From: UMGS1601 sp964617585
Lineage (GTDB): Bacteria; Bacillota; Clostridia; Oscillospirales; Ruminococcaceae
Reading direction: 5' to 3'
DNA length: 64,000 nt
Assembly: GCA_964617585.1 (NCBI GenBank)
Contig: CAZTXS010000003.1
Span: forward strand, 47,279 to 111,278
A program made the translations under genes and the position numbers. Below, in pieces: positions 59,770 through 64,000 of the stretch. The notes beneath the pieces were generated by a model, which was not told the DNA's origin, did not search any database, and saw only the letters and a list, made by a program, of their open reading frames with translations. How positions within the stretch are numbered: the stretch's first letter is position 1; every line of letters begins with the position of its first letter.

Positions 59770-62547
59770 TTATCTTCCGCTTGGATTTGAACTTGAGTTT
59801 CCCGAACCCGCCGTTGTTGAAGCCGTTGCAGAAGCAGTTGTTCCACCGTTATAAGATAATGAATATTTAGTTCCCGAAACCATATTAGGTGTGGAAATAA
59901 TTACTAGGCTATATGATTTAGTCGGAGTAAATGAATATGTCTTAACATTATCAGTAAAAGTACATTCTTTTCCTGCTGTTCCTTTTACAGAATAGGTACA
60001 CAACGCTCCGCTTACACAAGTTGGGTAAACAGCCATATCAGAGGTTCCTGTTCCTATCAGCAAGCCGCCGCTCTTCTGGAAGAAGTTATTGCTTTCACCG
60101 TAATCGAAAATTCCGTTTCCGCCTGAAGTCGGTCCGTAAACATATACTTCTCCGCCTGTCATATATATATCTCCGTTGGAATCAAGACCGTCGCCGTCAG
60201 CATTAATGCAATGTACTCCGCCATCAATATACAGCGTTCCGGAACTCGAAGAAGAACTGTCGCCCATGCCGCCCGGTCTTTGCCATGGATTCGTGTTATT
60301 GCCGGCATTTCCCGAACCGTCGTTTCCTCCGGCTGCATTTACTCCGTCATCGCTTGAGGTAATGTTTGTAGCACCGCCCTCTAAATAAATCTCATAACTT
60401 TCAATACCTTCATAACACTGAGTCGCCGTCAGGTTTCCTCCGCTGATTACCAGTTTATTATCTGAATGGAAAGCGTCGTCACCTGCCTTAACTGTTATAT
60501 CTCCCCCTTCAACGGAAAGAATGTTGTTGCAGTGAATTGCGTCGTCGCCCTTCGTACTTCCGGAGGTGATTCCGGCTCCCGTAGTGTCGACAGTTATTAT
60601 TCCGCTTTGTATCAAGAGAGTTCCCTCAGACGTAACGTTTCCGTCGTCAGTGCTGGTTCCTGCCTTTAATCCCTTATAACTGCTGTTAAAGGTATAAGCC
60701 GAGTTTTTCAAGGTAGTAACGTCAATGACCGTATCGTCGCCTGTTATTGTAAGATTGTATTCAGCTTGTATTCCGTCGCCGTAAGAGGTTACTGTCAGGT
60801 TCCCTCCCTCAATCACAATATCCTTTTTACTCTTAATGCTGTCTTCTACCGTATTTAGAACAAAATTACCAGATTTAATGTTAATTGATCCTACAAGCGA
60901 TGTTGTTTCATTCTCCGTTACAGTACCGTCCTCTTCGGTAATTTCCTCGGTAACTGTTATATCTCCGCCGGCTTTGATACCCTTAAAGCTGTCGTTTGTC
61001 GTTTCGGACAAGTAGGATGTCGTTATATCAATATCAGCATTTGCGAATGAAGCCGTAGTATCCGCCTGAATACCGTCAGAATTGCTTTTGATTGTTATTT
61101 TTCCTCCGGAAATATCAACATAACCGAGAGTAGGATCCGTACTGAGGTTAGTTTTGATTCCATCGCCTTCAGATGTAATATTCAGCGTGCCGTTTATCAT
61201 AGCGAAGCAGTCTTTGCCTGTTATTCCGTCCTCCTGAGCGTTAACGGTTATATTACCGCCCGAAATTTTAAGCTGATCCTTGCACTTTATTGCGTCCCCG
61301 ATCGGAGATGTGACTTCAAGGCTTCCTGTGCCTGTAAGAAGCATTTCTTTTTTGGCAAACATTACTGCGTCAGGTTCGTCTTCGCCTTCTTCAAAAGTAA
61401 ACTCTTCAGGACCAGTAAGCTTATTCTCAGAACCCTTGGCTAATATAACTGTCAGCTTTGAAGCTTTTTTAGTCGCATAAAATGCCGCAGTCGTACTGCT
61501 TGTAACATCAACACCGTTGAGAATTACAGTATATTCGCCTTCGGTACTCTTTACCTGAACGCTTCCGTCAGTCAGTGTTCCGCTTAGAACATAAGTACCC
61601 GGCTGAGTAATTTTAAGCACTTTTTTCTTTAAGGCAATATAATCGCTGTATTCGCTCGAAACGTCTTCACCGTCAGAATTTTGTAATGTAATGCCGCTGT
61701 CTGTAAACGATACGTAAACAGGAGACAGCTCATCCCATTCTCCTTTAGTATCAGCAGCGTCTATATCTTCATCAGTCCAAACCGTCTGATTTACTACAGA
61801 AGTATCGGCAGCTTCCGCCTTGGGAACCTCAGGTACTTCAAGCTGTGTGTTTTCACTTATTACTGTTGTAGTAGGCTGGGTAGCTGTACTGTCATTATTA
61901 ACAACCGTCGACGACTGATTAGTATTGTTATTCGCCGCCGAAGCAGTAGTAATCACATACTTATAAGTAACAACATTTGGGGACTTAGCCTTAGTTTTAT
62001 TCATTTTCTTAACACTGATTTTCTTGCTGTTTTTCTTAACATAAAGCTTTAACGTTGTGTTTTTACTTATAGTTATCGTTTTAGATTTCTTAGAAGCAAT
62101 TTTCTTTGCCTTGGTAAATTTATTCCCTGTTGTATAATAAACAGTATATCCCTTTTTAGCTTTTATTTTTATCTTGGTCTTTCCGGAATACGTTCCCGTC
62201 TTTTTGCTTATAGTATAACCCTTGGGCTTCTTTACTGTAATTTTAAGCTTAACTTTCTTTCCGTTGGCTGTATTCTTGACTGTAATTGTTGTCTTACCCT
62301 TTTTCTTAGCCGTAATAAGTCCGGATTTGCTGACTGACGCCACTTTAGGTTTTGAAGAAGTGTACGTCACCTTTGAAGCGTTGGTTTTAATTTGAAAAAC
62401 GCTTCCGACATAAATAGTTCTCTTATTATCGATAACATTTTTAACCTTCAAATTTGCTGCGCTTGTTTCAATATTCAGCATTGGCAACAGTGCTATAACC
62501 ATTACCAAAGCAATAAATACAGAAAACAATTTCTGAACCTTTTTCAT
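59770..62547 (-). CDS. Large secreted carbohydrate-binding beta-helix protein
   Basis: 925-residue exported protein. A signal peptide (MKKVQKLFSVFIALVMVIAL, ending ETSAA about residue 30) is followed by a BIG2-like Ig domain (about 38-105: GSVFQIKTNASKVTYTSSKP), a Lys-rich chitobiase/FN3-like segment (about 108-200), a Thr/Asn linker (about 200-255), and a region from about 260 to 880 resembling DUF4353/Cthe_2159 carbohydrate-binding beta-helices, rich in repeated ITVNAQEDGITGKD-, DGIKTN- and GDDAFHSDN-type turns. No LPxTG, dockerin or SLH motif is seen. Likely binds plant or acidic polysaccharide, by homology only. It stands alone. Confidence 0.85.
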   Translation of the reverse strand: MKKVQKLFSVFIALVMVIALLPMLNIETSAANLKVKNVIDNKRTIYVGSVFQIKTNASKVTYTSSKPKVASVSKSGLITAKKKGKTTITVKNTANGKKVKLKITVKKPKGYTISKKTGTYSGKTKIKIKAKKGYTVYYTTGNKFTKAKKIASKKSKTITISKNTTLKLYVKKNSKKISVKKMNKTKAKSPNVVTYKYVITTASAANNNTNQSSTVVNNDSTATQPTTTVISENTQLEVPEVPKAEAADTSVVNQTVWTDEDIDAADTKGEWDELSPVYVSFTDSGITLQNSDGEDVSSEYSDYIALKKKVLKITQPGTYVLSGTLTDGSVQVKSTEGEYTVILNGVDVTSSTTAAFYATKKASKLTVILAKGSENKLTGPEEFTFEEGEDEPDAVMFAKKEMLLTGTGSLEVTSPIGDAIKCKDQLKISGGNITVNAQEDGITGKDCFAMINGTLNITSEGDGIKTNLSTDPTLGYVDISGGKITIKSNSDGIQADTTASFANADIDITTSYLSETTNDSFKGIKAGGDITVTEEITEEDGTVTENETTSLVGSINIKSGNFVLNTVEDSIKSKKDIVIEGGNLTVTSYGDGIQAEYNLTITGDDTVIDVTTLKNSAYTFNSSYKGLKAGTSTDDGNVTSEGTLLIQSGIITVDTTGAGITSGSTKGDDAIHCNNILSVEGGDITVKAGDDAFHSDNKLVISGGNLTATQCYEGIESYEIYLEGGATNITSSDDGVNAAGGNDGSGNAGNNTNPWQRPGGMGDSSSSSSGTLYIDGGVHCINADGDGLDSNGDIYMTGGEVYVYGPTSGGNGIFDYGESNNFFQKSGGLLIGTGTSDMAVYPTCVSGALCTYSVKGTAGKECTFTDNVKTYSFTPTKSYSLVIISTPNMVSGTKYSLSYNGGTTASATASTTAGSGNSSSNPSGR

Positions 62548-62611
62548 CGTTTTTCCTCCTTTGCGATAAATACAGTTATTATGTACGAATGTTATATGTA
62601 TAGCTACATAA

Positions 62612-62640
62612 ATTATATCTTATTTATACAAAAACATCAA
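62612..62640 (-). promoter_or_regulatory. Sigma-A-type promoter of secreted beta-helix gene
   Basis: Leftward TTGATG (62635-62640), 17 bases, TATAAT (62612-62617), with GGAGG just before the ATG. Confidence 0.65.
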
Positions 62641-62727
62641 CTGATAACAAATGTTTTAAAAAATTATTTACATTTAACTTATTTCTACATAGTATAAATA
62701 TCAGCATAAATTTTTTTACAATCTGCA

Positions 62728-62766
62728 AAAAACACCTCTCAAGAGTTTTATCTTGAGAGGTGTTTA
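62728..62766 (-). terminator. Terminator after FN3 secreted gene
   Basis: Leftward AAACACCTCTCAAGA-TAAAA-CTCTTGAGAGGTGTTT and then Ts; a 13-bp stem or longer. Confidence 0.9.
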
Positions 62767-62779
62767 AGGTTATTTTAAT

Positions 62780-63531
62780 TTACGCAAGCTGCAAATAAAC
62801 TGTTACATAACCGTCACTATCCTTTTCACTTGTCACAATAATATACTGCCAAACGGTCAATATTTGAATGTCCTTTGTTAACTGCAATGAATGTGGGTGT
62901 TTGTAAAAGTTTGTAACATTTGATTCGTCTATTCTCCACCATCCGCAATCATAACCTAATCCCGGTGGTATGTCAGATTTAGATTGCTTGAAAAATTTAC
63001 TGTTATCTAATAGCTTATTTAATTCTTTTTCTTTTATTTTTATTTTGGTAAATATCGTATAGCTAACAGCATTATCATATTCCTCATAAATATATTCCTG
63101 CAAAGTGTAATTATAAAATCTAACACTATCCGAAAGCTTTATGCCTGTCAACTCTTTAATTTGCTCCCGTCTTTGTTCATCTGTTTCATTTATTTTAGTT
63201 GTCATAGTTTTTGTTTTACTCCACTTTCCGTATGTAACCTTACCGTCAATCTTCTTATAAGCTCTGACCTTTACATAATACTTTTTGCCTTGTCTAAGAT
63301 TGGATATGGTTTTCTTATTCTTTTTAATTTTATATGTTTTGGACTTTGAAAAACTTTTGTTTTTTGAAAGCTTTATTATGTATCCCGTACAATTCTTTNN
63401 NNNNNNNNTGTTGACTGTAATCTTGTTATCTTTGCTTTAATTACCTTAATTTTTTGAGCTGAAACTGCATTTACACATAGCATTGAAGTCATTACTGCTG
63501 ATGCGATAATGATTGATATTATTTTTTTCAT
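62780..63531 (-). CDS. Secreted fibronectin-III-type protein, interrupted by assembly gap
   Basis: The ATG at 63531 starts a signal peptide (MKKIISIIIASAVMTSMLC, cleavage after AVSA) that runs to base 63409. Ten Ns follow (63399-63408). From 63398 a frame stays open to the stop at 62780 and begins with the rest of an FN3-like domain (GYIIKLSKNKSFSKSKTY, LRQGKKYYVKVRAYKKIDG, GKWSKTKT), then an uncharacterised C-terminal domain of about 135 residues. As drawn the two sides are out of frame, but the gap length is unknown. The C-terminal domain resembles that of the next gene. An ATG at 63205 is internal and not the true start. Confidence 0.75.
63399..63408. other. Assembly gap (ten Ns)
   Basis: Ten undetermined bases within a gene. 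The length is probably a placeholder. Confidence 0.98.
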
Positions 63532-63608
63532 TCATATACCCCCTTATTTAAAATTTTACTAAGCCGCAGCTTTTGTATAAAATAAAGCATTAATTTTTTA
63601 TAATAATT

Positions 63609-64000
63609 TTAAGTTCCTATATATGAAAAATAGACTGTTGTATATCCACTTTCATCTACTAAATTGGTAACATATAATTCAATAGAACACTGATAATACC
63701 ATCCATTTGACTCTCCGGAATAAAGCTTGCTATAACATTTTTTTATACTATCCATAGTTATTTCCCACCAGCTTATTTTATCTCTATTATATAATACAGC
63801 GTTTGGATGATTATTTATGAGATTTGATTTTCTAACTATTTTTTTTATTTCTTTATTTTTTATTTTCATTTTTATATCTATAGAATACGATTCAATTCCG
63901 TTGGATAAATATTCAACATTTGTTTTTATATTTAAAATTTCAACATCATCAGATAAATCTATTTTACAATGTTTTTTAATTTCAGCTTTTTCAGCCTTTT
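63609..64000 (-). CDS. Paralogue of the preceding C-terminal domain, N-terminus beyond window
   Basis: The frame is open from the stop at 63609 to the window end, about 130 residues. Aligned by eye with the upstream neighbour it shares IKLSD/IDLSDD, KIKIKEKELNKLL/KMKIKNKEIKKIV, WW-R/WWEIT, and the end DGYVTVYLQ/SGYTTVYFS. An internal ATG at 63869 is not the start. Like its neighbour it is probably exported, but the signal peptide would lie outside the window. Function unknown. Confidence 0.6.
   Translation of the reverse strand, partial: KAEKAEIKKHCKIDLSDDVEILNIKTNVEYLSNGIESYSIDIKMKIKNKEIKKIVRKSNLINNHPNAVLYNRDKISWWEITMDSIKKCYSKLYSGESNGWYYQCSIELYVTNLVDESGYTTVYFSYIGT

Noticed and set aside
1..64000. 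Insertion sequence, prophage or CRISPR array
   Set aside because: No transposase, integrase, phage structural gene or regularly spaced direct repeat was found. The DnaC/IstB-like ATPase at 15508 is next to a DnaD-domain gene, not a transposase.

Overview
The window reads as a chromosomal segment of a low-GC, endospore-forming gut Clostridia, most like the Ruminococcus/Oscillospiraceae group. The evidence is AT-rich Firmicutes-type promoters and Shine-Dalgarno (SD) sites, sporulation genes (spoIIGA, sigE, sigG, spoVM), a tyrosine T-box, a CIRCE element and conserved Firmicutes gene clusters. Most of it is housekeeping. I found no transposase, prophage, CRISPR array, tRNA or rRNA gene. A run of ten Ns (63399-63408) marks an assembly gap.

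Layout. (1) 1-14.2 kb, leftward: miaB, a YlbF-family gene, mutS, mutL, miaA, hfq, an HlyD-like membrane protein, yggS, sepF, an ylmH-like S4 gene, divIVA and ileS (cut by the window start). This joins a mismatch-repair/tRNA-modification block to the Gram-positive division cluster. (2) 14.4-16.5 kb, rightward: a DnaD-domain protein and a DnaC/DnaI-like helicase loader. (3) 16.5-21.4 kb, leftward: spoIIGA, sigE, a small heat-shock gene with its own CIRCE operator, sigG, then tyrS behind a T-box with a Tyr UAC specifier. (4) 21.5-26.5 kb, leftward: M18 aminopeptidase, lytic transglycosylase, coaE, Sua5-type threonylcarbamoyl-AMP synthase, prfA and a DUF951 gene. (5) 26.7-31.7 kb: an S1-domain protein (+), rarA and glyA (-), then metA (+). 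The glyA-metA gap holds a self-contained unit (promoter, 25-codon ORF, terminator) and a copy of a structured repeat. (6) 31.7-35.8 kb, leftward: tig, clpP, clpX and a metallophosphoesterase. (7) 35.8-40.8 kb: a Cys-rich DUF1540 gene (+), then leftward thrC, a second copy of the repeat, yraN, rnhB, rbgA, lepB and rplS with a structured leader. (8) 41-56.1 kb, leftward: a classical Firmicutes cluster of yicC, remA, gmk, rpoZ, priA, def, fmt, yugP, rsmB, rlmN, prpC, prkC, rsgA, thiN, the 27-codon spoVM and an M50 protease that could be SpoIVFB-like. (9) 56-64 kb, accessory end: an HAD phosphatase, glmS, an HD-domain protein (+), a doubtful small ORF, a helical-bundle protein, a large secreted beta-helix protein, and two tandem related genes. 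The first of these is a secreted fibronectin-III-type protein broken by the assembly gap; the second runs off the window.

The genes cover translation (ileS, tyrS, prfA, rplS, fmt/def, miaA/miaB, rsmB/rlmN, rsgA/rbgA), genome maintenance (mutS/mutL, rarA, priA, DnaD/DnaI, rnhB), protein quality control (tig/clpP/clpX/hsp20), division and envelope signalling (sepF/divIVA/prkC/prpC/glmS) and sporulation.

The items most worth a second look are: a roughly 140-bp multi-hairpin intergenic repeat with two full copies and two 5' fragments; the short leader-like transcription unit upstream of metA; the hsp20/CIRCE insertion in the spoIIG locus; small hairpins between the SD and the start codon of sigE and fmt; and the gap-broken tandem secreted genes at the right edge. 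No clearly new multi-gene system is visible.
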